Below, in pieces: positions 23,838 through 31,004 of a DNA stretch of 36,098 bases. The notes beneath the pieces are model-generated. The model worked only from the letters and a program-made list of their open reading frames with translations. It had not been told where the DNA came from and searched no databases. A program made the translations under genes and the position numbers. Within the stretch, counting starts at the first letter, position 1, and each line of letters starts with the position of its first letter. The DNA lies in assembly GCA_012270465.1 (NCBI GenBank), contig JAAXIH010000044.1, positions 1 through 36,098 of the forward strand. The letters are read 5' to 3'. The stretch is from Synechococcus sp. (GTDB taxonomy: Bacteria > Cyanobacteriota > Cyanobacteriia > PCC-6307 > Cyanobiaceae).

Positions 23838-23851
23838 GTATCGCCTGTTAC
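23838..23851 (+). promoter_or_regulatory. NtcA-type binding site of the guanidine operon
   Basis: GTATCGCCTGTTAC is a perfect GTA-N8-TAC palindrome, extended by one base on each side to GGTA...TACC. A GAGATT hexamer follows at 23875-23880 after 23 nt and keeps A2, A4 and T6 of a -10 box. Class II geometry would put the transcript start near 23886, at the first base-paired position of the leader structure described below. A 6-bp inverted repeat, AACAGG/CCTGTT (23833-23849), overlaps the site and could also form the 3' end of the cobA transcript. Confidence 0.75.
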
Positions 23852-23884
23852 CGCATTGGGGTCGATCGCGGCCGGAGATTTGAT

Positions 23885-24014
23885 GTGCGGTTTGTGGAAA
23901 CCAACGCTCCCACCACCCCGTTTGGGTGAGTGAGCCAACCGTTTCCAACCAGCTTTTCCGGTTCGTCGGTGGAACAAAAGCCTGGGAGACCGCACTCACT
24001 CGCACTCCCCTGCA
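23885..24014 (+). promoter_or_regulatory. Structured leader resembling a guanidine-I (ykkC) riboswitch
   Basis: The leader before gdmH has a closing helix GTGCGGT (23885-23891) with ACCGCAC (23989-23995). Just inside its 3' strand is AACAAAAGCCTGGGAGA (23973-23989), close to the strongly conserved 3' segment of guanidine-I/ykkC aptamers (AAAAGCCCGGGAGA as I remember it; one difference over those 14 bases). A small hairpin, CACCC/GGGTG, lies at 23914-23928. The 5' conserved block of the class is not clearly recognisable, so this is a divergent member or a look-alike. Competing pairings exist: GAGTGAG (23928-23934) with CTCACTC (23995-24001), and GGGAG (23984-23988) with CTCCC (24005-24009), which sits just before the start codon. 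Guanidine-I elements do precede gdmH operons in other cyanobacteria. Confidence 0.6.
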
Positions 24015-25205
24015 ATGACGTCCACAAGTGGCTCCCCCGGGGGCTTCGAGCGCAGCCATCCCAGTGAGGGGATGGCGGCCCTTGAGAAAGAGCAACGCCT
24101 GCCCCTCACCGGATGGCAGCAAGAGGTGGATCAGGCCAAGCGCTTGGGCTTGGAAGCAGCCCACAGCATCGTGGACCGCAACATCTCCACCTTTTCTCGC
24201 GGTGAGTTGCCCCATTACGCGGGCATCAACACCTTCATGAAGGCGCCCTATCTCGAGGACGTGAACCGCGTCGGCGAGTTTGATGTGGCGGTGGTGGGTA
24301 TTCCCCACGATTGCGGCACCACCTATCGCCCCGGTACGCGCTTTGGGCCCCAGGGAATTCGCAGAATTTCAGCGCTCTACACCCCTTACAACTACGAGAT
24401 GGGTGTGGATCTGCGCGAGCAAATCACCCTCTGTGATGTGGGTGATGTCTTCACTATTCCCGCCAATAACGAGAAAAGCTTCGATCAGATCTCCAAGGGG
24501 GTGGCCCATGTCTTTGCCAGCGGAGCCTTTCCGATTCTCTTGGGTGGTGATCACTCCATTGGGTTTCCAACAGTCCGCGGTGTTTGCCGCCATCTCGGCG
24601 ACAAGAAGGTGGGGATCATCCACTTCGATCGCCACGTCGATACCCAAGAGATCGATCTCGACGAACGGATGCACACCTGTCCGTGGTTCCATGCCACGAA
24701 CATGGCCAACGCACCGGCTCAGAACCTGGTGCAGCTGGGCATTGGTGGCTGGCAAGTGCCCCGCGAAGGGGTGAAGGTTTGCCGTGAGCGCGGCACCAAC
24801 GTGCTTACCGTCACCGACATCACGGAGATGGGTCTGGAGGCTGCGGCCCGTTACGCGATTGAACGGGCCACCGATGGCACCGATTGCGTCTACATCTCCT
24901 TTGATATCGACTGCATCGATGCTGGCTTTGTTCCTGGCACCGGTTGGCCAGAGCCGGGGGGGTTGTTGCCCCGCGAAGCCCTGAAGTTGCTCGAGCTGAT
25001 CGTTCGCAACGTGCCGGTCTGCGGCTTGGAGCTGGTGGAGGTGTCGCCTCCTTATGACATCAGTGATATGACCTCACTGATGGCCACTCGGGTGATCTGC
25101 GACACCATGGCCCACCTAGTGGTGAGCGGCCAGCTGCCCCGCAAAGAGAAGCCCAGTTGGATCAATCCCACTTGCAACATGCAGGTGGATCAGGCCTGGA
25201 GGTGA
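24015..25205 (+). CDS. gdmH: Guanidine hydrolase (ureohydrolase family), GdmH
   Basis: A nickel-dependent enzyme that splits guanidine into urea and ammonia. It belongs to the arginase/agmatinase superfamily. Metal ligands are H180 in GGDHSIG, D205, H207 and D209 in HFDRHVDTQE, and D297 and D299 in SFDIDCIDAGF. Features that separate it from agmatinases and match cyanobacterial GdmH (Sll1077 type) are the long N-terminal extension of about 85 residues, FDRHVDT in place of FDAHxD, and GTGWPEPGG with a tryptophan where arginase relatives have Thr or Ser. The two HypA/HypB-like genes next door fit a nickel enzyme. Start ATG 24015; no good ribosome binding site is visible, so leader structure may control access. 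An inner ATG (residue 20) is possible but less likely. Confidence 0.93.
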   Translation: MTSTSGSPGGFERSHPSEGMAALEKEQRLPLTGWQQEVDQAKRLGLEAAHSIVDRNISTFSRGELPHYAGINTFMKAPYLEDVNRVGEFDVAVVGIPHDCGTTYRPGTRFGPQGIRRISALYTPYNYEMGVDLREQITLCDVGDVFTIPANNEKSFDQISKGVAHVFASGAFPILLGGDHSIGFPTVRGVCRHLGDKKVGIIHFDRHVDTQEIDLDERMHTCPWFHATNMANAPAQNLVQLGIGGWQVPREGVKVCRERGTNVLTVTDITEMGLEAAARYAIERATDGTDCVYISFDIDCIDAGFVPGTGWPEPGGLLPREALKLLELIVRNVPVCGLELVEVSPPYDISDMTSLMATRVICDTMAHLVVSGQLPRKEKPSWINPTCNMQVDQAWR

Positions 25206-25209
25206 TCCC

Positions 25210-25611
25210 ATGCATGAGGTCGACATGACCAAGTGCCTGCTCCTGGCTCTGCAGCAATGGCGCGAGGAGCAGGCATCACCTCAGGCGATGGTGGACACCA
25301 TCCATTTGGAGGTGGGCCGCTTCACCTGCGTTGAGCCGGAGCAGCTGCGTTTCACTTTTCAAGCCGCTGTTGCTGGCAGCTGGCTCGATGGCGCCCAGCT
25401 GCAGATCGAAGAGATCCCCTTTGTGGGTCGTTGCTTGGCCTGCAATGGCACTTACAGCCCAACTCCTGAGGGCGCTTACCGCTCTCCCTGCTGCGATCAC
25501 CCACTGGAAGAGATCGTCAGCGGCCGCGAATTGCGAATTCGCAGCATCGACTACCGCACGTCCCTTCAGAGCGCTGTTGAGTCACAAGCTCTCTCGCTGC
25601 AGCGCGTCTGA
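25210..25611 (+). CDS. HypA-like nickel chaperone for GdmH (GhaA type)
   Basis: A 133-residue HypA/HybF relative. The N-terminal MHEVDMTK gives the nickel-binding His2. The zinc region has C75-x2-C78 (CLAC), then S92-P93-C94-C95-D96-H97 where ordinary HypA has CPxCG, so the first cysteine of the second pair is serine and an adjacent Cys or His must complete the site. VSGRELRIRSI at the end is typical of HypA. No hydrogenase genes are in the window, and its partner here is evidently GdmH. It starts four bases after the gdmH stop, with GGAGG just upstream. Confidence 0.9.
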   Translation: MHEVDMTKCLLLALQQWREEQASPQAMVDTIHLEVGRFTCVEPEQLRFTFQAAVAGSWLDGAQLQIEEIPFVGRCLACNGTYSPTPEGAYRSPCCDHPLEEIVSGRELRIRSIDYRTSLQSAVESQALSLQRV

Positions 25612-25641
25612 AGGCAAAACAGTCCTCCACCGTCTCTTGCC

Positions 25642-26340
25642 ATGCATTTGCCTTTAGAAGATCGCCTCGGCATGAATTTGCTGGCGGCCAATCAGCACCA
25701 AGCCGAGCACAACCGTGAGCACTTTGAGGCTTGGCAGGTGCTGGCCCTCAATGTGATGAGTAGCCCTGGGGCGGGCAAAACAGCGTTGCTGGAGCGCTCG
25801 TTGCCTCAGTTGGCTCAGGAGTGGTCGATGGCCGTCTTGGAGGGCGACATGACCACCCAATTGGATGCGGAGCGTTTGGAGGCTGTGGGGATTCCGGTGG
25901 TGCCGATCACCACCGGGCGCTCCTGTCATCTCGATGCCGCCATGGTCAGTGGTGGCTTGAAGTTGTTGCGTCAGCGGCTGAACCCAAATCAGCTGGATCT
26001 GCTCTGGGTTGAAAACGTGGGGAATTTGGTTTGCCCTGCTGAATTTGAAGTGGGTGAACATCACAAAGTGGCGCTGCTCAGCGTCACCGAAGGGGAAGAC
26101 AAGCCGTTGAAGTACCCGCTGATGTTTCGCCAGGCTGATGTGGTCCTTATCACCAAGATTGATCTGTTGCCGTATCTGCCTGTTGAGCTTGAGCAGATTC
26201 GCCGCAACATCCACAGCATCAATCCCAATGCCAGCGTGATTCCGGTGTCTGCTCTCAGTGGTGAGGGGATTGATGTGTGGCACGCCTGGCTGCGTTCGGC
26301 TCGCCAAAACACCTTGCAACCTGCTCTGGCCATGGCCTGA
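25642..26340 (+). CDS. HypB-like GTPase, nickel insertion into GdmH (GhaB type)
   Basis: A 232-residue SIMIBI-class GTPase. The P-loop is SSPGAGKT (40-47). GRSCHLDAA places the C95-H96 metal site used by Hyp[10 protein letters not shown] forms the switch region, TKIDL (171-175) is the guanine specificity motif, and VSALSGEG is the G5 region. There is no histidine-rich N-terminal store. It probably delivers nickel to GdmH together with the HypA-like protein encoded 30 bp upstream. Start ATG 25642. Confidence 0.93.
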   Translation: MHLPLEDRLGMNLLAANQHQAEHNREHFEAWQVLALNVMSSPGAGKTALLERSLPQLAQEWSMAVLEGDMTTQLDAERLEAVGIPVVPITTGRSCHLDAAMVSGGLKLLRQRLNPNQLDLLWVENVGNLVCPAEFEVGEHHKVALLSVTEGEDKPLKYPLMFRQADVVLITKIDLLPYLPVELEQIRRNIHSINPNASVIPVSALSGEGIDVWHAWLRSARQNTLQPALAMA

Positions 26341-26375
26341 GCAGCGTTCTTGCGTGTTGTCCCTACTCCAATGTC

Positions 26376-27374
26376 ATGACCAAACAACTTCGAAATCTCT
26401 TATTCGCCAGTTTGGCGGTGGTGCTGGCTGTGGCCTGCTCCAAGCCTTCCACATCCATTGGCGGTGAGCCCATTGTTTTGGGTTACAGCAACTGGGCTGG
26501 CTGGTGGCCTTGGGCCATCGCTGTTGAAGAGAAGCTGTTTGAAAAGAATGGCGTCAACGTTGAGATGAAATGGTTTGACGGTTATGTGCAGTCGATGGAA
26601 ACATTTGCCGCAGGCAAAATCGATGGCAACTCCCAAACCCTGAATGACACCATCTCTTTCTTGCCTGGTGAGAATGGTGGTCAAGTTGTTGTGCTGGTGA
26701 ATGACAATTCAGCTGGCAATGATCAAATCATTGCTGATGAGGATATTGAGACCATCAGTGATCTGAAAGGAAAAACGGTCGCGGTTGAAGAAGGTGTTGT
26801 TGATGATTTCCTGCTGAGCCTGGCCCTGCGCGATGTGGGCCTTAGCCGTGATGACGTGATCATCAAGGGCATGCCGACCGACCAGGCTGCAACCGCCTTT
26901 GCTGCTGGTCAGGTGGATGCTGTTGGCGCATTCCCTCCTTACACCGGCACCGCCATGCAGCGTGAGGGTGCCCATGTCATCGCCAGCTCCAAGGAATACC
27001 CCGGTGCCATCCCTGATTTGTTGGCCGTCAGCGGTGATCTGATCAAAGAACGTCCTGAGGATGTTCAGAAGATCGTTGATACCTGGTGGGATGTGCGCGA
27101 GTTCATGGCTGCCAATCCCGAAAAATCGGAGCAGATCATGGCCAAGCGTGCTGGCATCCCCACTGCCGAATACGAGCAGTACAAGGCCGGCACCACCTTC
27201 TTCACGGTGGAGCAAAACGTTGAGGCGTTTAGTGATGGTCAGGGGATGCAGTTCATGCCCTATGCCGCCCAGAAGATGGCTGACTTCATGGTCTCAGTCG
27301 GCTTCATTCCGGAAAAGCCGGATATGAGCAACCTGTTTGATCCCTCCTTCATCAAGACCATCGCGGCGTCTTGA
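26376..27374 (+). CDS. ABC transporter substrate-binding lipoprotein
   Basis: A 332-residue periplasmic binding protein of the NMT1/TauA-SsuA-like type. The N-terminus MTKQLRNLLFASLAVVLAVA ends in a lipobox, so Cys20 is the predicted lipidation site. The mature part, EPIVLGYSNWAGWWPWAIA, carries several aromatic residues suited to binding a cation. FAAGKIDGNSQTLNDTISF and GKTVAVEEGVVDDFLLSLAL are normal for the fold. The gene sits between the GdmH maturation genes and the permease, so guanidine or a related guanidinium compound is the inferred ligand. Sequence alone cannot exclude cyanate, since cynS is only 8 kb away. Start ATG 26376; the frame is open further upstream into the chaperone gene. 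Confidence 0.88.
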   Translation: MTKQLRNLLFASLAVVLAVACSKPSTSIGGEPIVLGYSNWAGWWPWAIAVEEKLFEKNGVNVEMKWFDGYVQSMETFAAGKIDGNSQTLNDTISFLPGENGGQVVVLVNDNSAGNDQIIADEDIETISDLKGKTVAVEEGVVDDFLLSLALRDVGLSRDDVIIKGMPTDQAATAFAAGQVDAVGAFPPYTGTAMQREGAHVIASSKEYPGAIPDLLAVSGDLIKERPEDVQKIVDTWWDVREFMAANPEKSEQIMAKRAGIPTAEYEQYKAGTTFFTVEQNVEAFSDGQGMQFMPYAAQKMADFMVSVGFIPEKPDMSNLFDPSFIKTIAAS

Positions 27375-28192
27375 TGGCGGCGTCAGCAACGGATGGCGGG
27401 GGCGTTAAGCCCCTGCCTTTGCTGTCGATTGGAGCCACTCCATCGCCCTTGGTGCGCAGCGGGTTGCAGGTGTCGTCCCTGCTGATCCCGCTGTTGCTTT
27501 GGACGGTGATTAGTGCCCTGGAACTGGTGGACGGCAAATTTTTGCCGTCTCCAGCAGCGGTGCTGGAGTCGCTCGCCTCGATGGCACGGGAGGGGATCCT
27601 GTTTCAGGACATCGTGGCCAGCACTGGCCGGGTGTTTGCCGGCTTTTTCTTGGCCACTCTTGTGGCGGTGCCCTTGGGCATCTGCATGGGCGTCTATCCC
27701 GCGATCTGCGCCCTGTGTGAGCCCTTGATCGCGATGCTGCGCTACATGCCAGCCGCTGCGTTCATTCCCCTGCTCATCATCTATTTGGGCATCGGGGAAG
27801 AACCCAAGATTGCGCTGATTTTTCTAGGCACTGTTTATTTCAACGTCTTGATGGTGATGGATGCCGTCAAGTTCGTTCCCAAAGAGCTCATTGAAACCAC
27901 CCTCACCCTTGGTGGCCGCGGCCGCCAGGTGTTGGTGCAGGTGGTGGCGCGCTACAGCCTGCCCAGCATCATCGACACCCTGCGCATCAACATCGCCACC
28001 TCTTGGAACTTGGTGGTTGTGGCCGAACTGGTGGCCGCTGAGGTGGGCTTGGGCAAACGCATTCAGCTGGCGCAGCGTTTCTTCCGCACCGATCAGATCT
28101 TTGCCGAGTTGATCGTGCTGGGGTTGATCGGCTTTGCCATCGACATGGGCTTTCGGTTGTTGTTGCGGTTGTCGTGCCGCTGGGCCCTGTAA
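27374..28192 (+). CDS. ABC transporter permease (TauC/SsuC type)
   Basis: A 272-residue inner-membrane subunit with about six helices after a 30-residue cytoplasmic N-terminus. GFFLATLVAVPLGICMGVYP and LRYMPAAAFIPLLIIYLGIG are typical, and the EAA-type coupling loop is in ELIETTLTLGGRGRQVLVQV. The start ATG 27374 overlaps the last base of the binding-protein gene (TGATG), which indicates coupling. It is the membrane channel of the inferred guanidinium importer. Confidence 0.93.
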   Translation: MAASATDGGGVKPLPLLSIGATPSPLVRSGLQVSSLLIPLLLWTVISALELVDGKFLPSPAAVLESLASMAREGILFQDIVASTGRVFAGFFLATLVAVPLGICMGVYPAICALCEPLIAMLRYMPAAAFIPLLIIYLGIGEEPKIALIFLGTVYFNVLMVMDAVKFVPKELIETTLTLGGRGRQVLVQVVARYSLPSIIDTLRINIATSWNLVVVAELVAAEVGLGKRIQLAQRFFRTDQIFAELIVLGLIGFAIDMGFRLLLRLSCRWAL

Positions 28193-28195
28193 GCG

Positions 28196-28963
28196 ATGGA
28201 ATTGCAGGTTCGCCATCTCAGCAAAACCTTTGGTTCGGGCCAGCACCGCAAAGAGGTGTTGCGCGACATCAGTTTTGCGCTGCGCTCTGGCGAGTTTCTT
28301 TCGTTGGTGGGAAGTTCAGGCTCAGGGAAGAGCACAATCCTGCGCTTGATAGCGGGTCTTGAGCAGCCCAGTTCAGGGCAGGTGCTGGTGGATGGACAAG
28401 CCGTTCAGGGTCCGGGCCCTGATCGCGGCATGGTTTTTCAGAAATACAGCCTCTACCCGTGGCTGAGTGCGGCTGAGAACGTTGCCTTTGGCATGCGCCT
28501 GCAGGGCTTGCCGCAGCGCGACATCAAGGAGCGGACCGCCTACTTCCTCGAGGTGGTGGGTCTGCAGGATGCCGCCAGAAAGCTGCCCCGTGAGCTCTCG
28601 GGCGGAATGCAACAACGGGTCGCCATCGCCCGCACCTTGGCCACCAATCCCAAGGTGTTGCTGCTCGATGAGCCCTTTGGCGCCTTGGATTTGCAGATTC
28701 GCGAGGCCATGCAGGATTTCTTGTTGCAGCTCTGGCAGCGCACTGGCCTCACTGTGTTGTTGATCACCCACGATGTGGAGGAGGCCTTGGTGCTGGCCCA
28801 GCGGGTGCATGTGTTGGCGCCTCACCCCGGCCGGATTGTCAGCACGGTGGAGGTGGATCTCGACAAGAGTGATCTCAATCAACTGCGCTTGAGTGCGGCA
28901 TTTCTGGAGAAGAGGCGCACCTTGGCTGGGGTGTTGCGGCAATTGGAGCCCGCGCTGGTCTGA
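28196..28963 (+). CDS. ABC transporter ATPase (TauB/SsuB type)
   Basis: A 255-residue nucleotide-binding subunit. Walker A is GSSGSGKST (39-47), the Q-loop is MVFQKYSLYPW, the signature is LSGGMQQRVAIARTLA, Walker B is LLLDEPFGALD, and the switch histidine is in LLITHDVEEAL. There is no regulatory C-terminal domain. It begins three bases after the permease stop and overlaps the Rieske gene by one base. Confidence 0.95.
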   Translation: MELQVRHLSKTFGSGQHRKEVLRDISFALRSGEFLSLVGSSGSGKSTILRLIAGLEQPSSGQVLVDGQAVQGPGPDRGMVFQKYSLYPWLSAAENVAFGMRLQGLPQRDIKERTAYFLEVVGLQDAARKLPRELSGGMQQRVAIARTLATNPKVLLLDEPFGALDLQIREAMQDFLLQLWQRTGLTVLLITHDVEEALVLAQRVHVLAPHPGRIVSTVEVDLDKSDLNQLRLSAAFLEKRRTLAGVLRQLEPALV

Positions 28964-30018
28964 TGCCTGAGGTGGCATTTCTCCCGGGCTGGCTGTATCA
29001 AGATCCAGCCATCGCCCAGTGGGAGCGCGATGGCTATGCCAAGCAGTGGTGGCATCCGCTGGCGGCTGTTTCGCAACTGCAGCCGGGCCAAGCCGTAGCG
29101 CTGCCGTTGTTGGGTGAATCGCTGCTGCTCACCCGTGAGCTGGATGGTGTGGTGCGCTGTTTTCGCAACCGCTGCCCACACCGCGGCGTTGAGTTGATGC
29201 CCGCTGATGGCGCGGCTCTGTCTTGCCGCAAGCTGATTTGCCCTTATCACGGCTGGACCTACAACCTTGAAGGCGAGCTGTTAGCCGCCGCCAGGGAAGA
29301 CGGTTTTGTTGCTGCCCTGAGGCGGGCTGATTGGCCCCTTGAGGCGTTGCCAGTTCAGCAGGACGGACCACTGATCTGGGTGGCGTTGGCTGACTCGCCC
29401 ATTCCCTTAGCCCAGCAGCTGCAGCTGATCCATGAGCAGGCTGGCGAGCAGTGGCAGGCGCCCTTGCAGCAGCAGGCCAGCAGCCGCCTCCGCCTGCAGT
29501 GCAATTGGAAAGTGGCGCACGACAACACCCTTGACGACTATCACGTCGCCATTGCTCACCCCACGACGCTGCACCGTGAGCAGGGCCCGGTTCGGGACTA
29601 TCGCCACCTAATTTCTGAGATGGCCAACGCCTTGGTCACTCCCTATCCCGAAGGCGGATCGTTTTTCACCTTTGGTTTGCCCCCGTGGACCCATGTTTTG
29701 CTGTGGCCTGATGGGCGGATGGCCCTGCTCGAGTTTTTGCCCCTGGAGCTGAGTTCGTGTGAGCTGCAGCTGCGTTTGTTTGCCAGTTCCGACCACCCCT
29801 TGGATGTTGAGATCTGGAAGCAGCAGTTGCTGGAGTTTTTGCAGGAGGACCGGCGGTTGGTCGAATCGGTGCAGCTCGGCTATCGGGCCGATTGGGTGCC
29901 AGGACCTGTGCATCAACTCGAGCAGCGGATCGTGCAGTGGCAGCAGCTTTATCAGCGCATGCTGGCTGAGGCTCAGCTCAGCCAGGAGCCTTTGCGCAGC
30001 CAGTCCGCCATCAACTGA
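28963..30018 (+). CDS. Rieske non-heme iron oxygenase, alpha subunit
   Basis: A 351-residue oxygenase. The [2Fe-2S] Rieske motif is C71-P-H73-R-G and C93-P-Y-H96-G-W. The catalytic domain has N-x2-D-x-Y-H in DNTLDDYHVAIAHP, so H194 and H199 bind the mononuclear iron and D191 bridges to the next subunit. EDRRLVESVQLG near the C-terminus should hold the acidic iron ligand. The length is short but complete for homo-oligomeric (alpha-only) members, including N-demethylases. No reductase gene lies nearby, so cellular ferredoxin is the likely electron source. ATG 28963 overlaps the ATPase stop (TGATG), which places it in the guanidine operon. The substrate is unknown. Oxidative removal of an N-alkyl group from a guanidinium compound would fit the context but is inference. 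Confidence 0.92.
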   Translation: MPEVAFLPGWLYQDPAIAQWERDGYAKQWWHPLAAVSQLQPGQAVALPLLGESLLLTRELDGVVRCFRNRCPHRGVELMPADGAALSCRKLICPYHGWTYNLEGELLAAAREDGFVAALRRADWPLEALPVQQDGPLIWVALADSPIPLAQQLQLIHEQAGEQWQAPLQQQASSRLRLQCNWKVAHDNTLDDYHVAIAHPTTLHREQGPVRDYRHLISEMANALVTPYPEGGSFFTFGLPPWTHVLLWPDGRMALLEFLPLELSSCELQLRLFASSDHPLDVEIWKQQLLEFLQEDRRLVESVQLGYRADWVPGPVHQLEQRIVQWQQLYQRMLAEAQLSQEPLRSQSAIN

Positions 30019-30812
30019 TTGATCGTGGTGACATCGGCTAGTGGTTCTCCGCTCTCTGGGTGAACGGGCATGTAGCCATCAGGCCCAAACTCTGGTGTGA
30101 GTGTGAGCTGTTGCCCTGATTGGAGACGTTGCTGAGCAAAGAGCGACCAGCATTGGGCATGGGCCTCAAGAGCTTCCTGCCAGCCAGCGGTAAAGGGCTG
30201 AGGAACCCCAGCGCCTTGCTCATGGCCAACCCGGGCATGAATGTGATCCACGTGGCTGGCCATCGCCTGGATGGGGTGTAGCTCCGGGCTCATCAAGCGC
30301 TCGGCGACTACGCACCAATGGCTCACATCAGCGGTGAGCCGCAAGCTGGGGTGGGCCTTGAGGATGTCTTCGATGGCCCAGGGATTGAACAGGCTGCGGC
30401 TGCGGTGCGTTTCCAAACTCACCGGCACCGGAGTGTGGCTGAGCAATTGCAAGCAGCGCTCAAGAAAGCGGTGCTGCTGCGCCATCGGCCAGCAGTCGCT
30501 GCCTGTGATCAAGTTGATGCGGAGCGGCGCAAGCTCACAGGCCTGCTCCAGCTTGGTTTCCAGTTCGGCGAGGTGGTGCTCTGGGCTGAGTTCGAGCCTG
30601 GGGGTGTAACCACCACCGGTGGTGATCTCAACGATGAGTGGCTGGTTCTGCTGGTTCAGCAGGGTTTGGACTTCTTTGGGGCGCCAACCCTTGATGCAGG
30701 GATGTTCAAGGTTGGCTTCGAGGCCATCAAAGCCGGATTGCTTTGCGTAATTACTGGCGGCTTCGAGGCCGGCCTGCCAACCCCAGAGGGTGTGAAACAG
30801 CAGCGCTTTCAC
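29973..30812 (-). CDS. TIM-barrel sugar isomerase/epimerase-like protein
   Basis: A 279-residue protein of the xylose-isomerase-like/AP endonuclease 2 fold. Probable metal ligands are the Glu in VSLETHRSRSLFNP, the Asp/His of LTADVSHWCVV and the histidines of DHIHARVGHEQG. TPEFGPDGYMP supplies a late Glu. The reaction is unknown. The GTG start at 30812 overlaps the stop of the upstream small ORF by four bases (GTGA). Its 3' end runs 46 bp into the Rieske gene on the other strand. Confidence 0.85.
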   Translation of the reverse strand: MKALLFHTLWGWQAGLEAASNYAKQSGFDGLEANLEHPCIKGWRPKEVQTLLNQQNQPLIVEITTGGGYTPRLELSPEHHLAELETKLEQACELAPLRINLITGSDCWPMAQQHRFLERCLQLLSHTPVPVSLETHRSRSLFNPWAIEDILKAHPSLRLTADVSHWCVVAERLMSPELHPIQAMASHVDHIHARVGHEQGAGVPQPFTAGWQEALEAHAQCWSLFAQQRLQSGQQLTLTPEFGPDGYMPVHPESGEPLADVTTINQLMADWLRKGSWLS

Positions 30813-30982
30813 TGCGGCTGAGTGAACAGCTCCGGCTGGATACCGAGATAAACGGCTTCTTGAAAGAGGGCTTGCTTGGCTTGGGCATCGCCGCGGTGAT
30901 CCGCTTCGGCGTAGCGAAGCCGCAGCGATGCGATCAGGCTCGTGAGCCGCGCTGGTGACTGATGGCTGCTGTGGCGGGCCAT
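30809..30982 (-). CDS. Small hypothetical protein, 57 residues
   Basis: The product reads MARHSSHQSPARLTSLIASL, then RLRYAEADHRGDAQAKQALF and a tail ending in PELFTQPQ. It is probably two helices with many Arg and Ala. Its stop overlaps the GTG start of the TIM-barrel gene (GTGA), which is good evidence that it is translated and coupled. It lies 22 bp after the AlkB-like gene. A GTG at 30997 would lengthen it by five residues. Function is unknown. Confidence 0.7.
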   Translation of the reverse strand: MARHSSHQSPARLTSLIASLRLRYAEADHRGDAQAKQALFQEAVYLGIQPELFTQPQ

Positions 30983-31004
30983 GACAGGTGTGATCACAAC
31001 TCCA

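Noticed and set aside
23885-24014. Guanidine-II or guanidine-III riboswitch
   Set aside because: The paired ACGR loops of class II and the compact pseudoknot of class III are not visible; only the class I 3' block is.
24369-24755. Open frames inside gdmH on both strands
   Set aside because: The metal-binding motifs of GdmH run through the same DNA in the forward frame; the alternatives look random.
26277-26375. N-terminal extension of the ABC binding protein
   Set aside because: The extra 33 residues lie within or just after the chaperone gene and would bury the lipoprotein signal peptide; ATG 26376 gives a normal lipobox.
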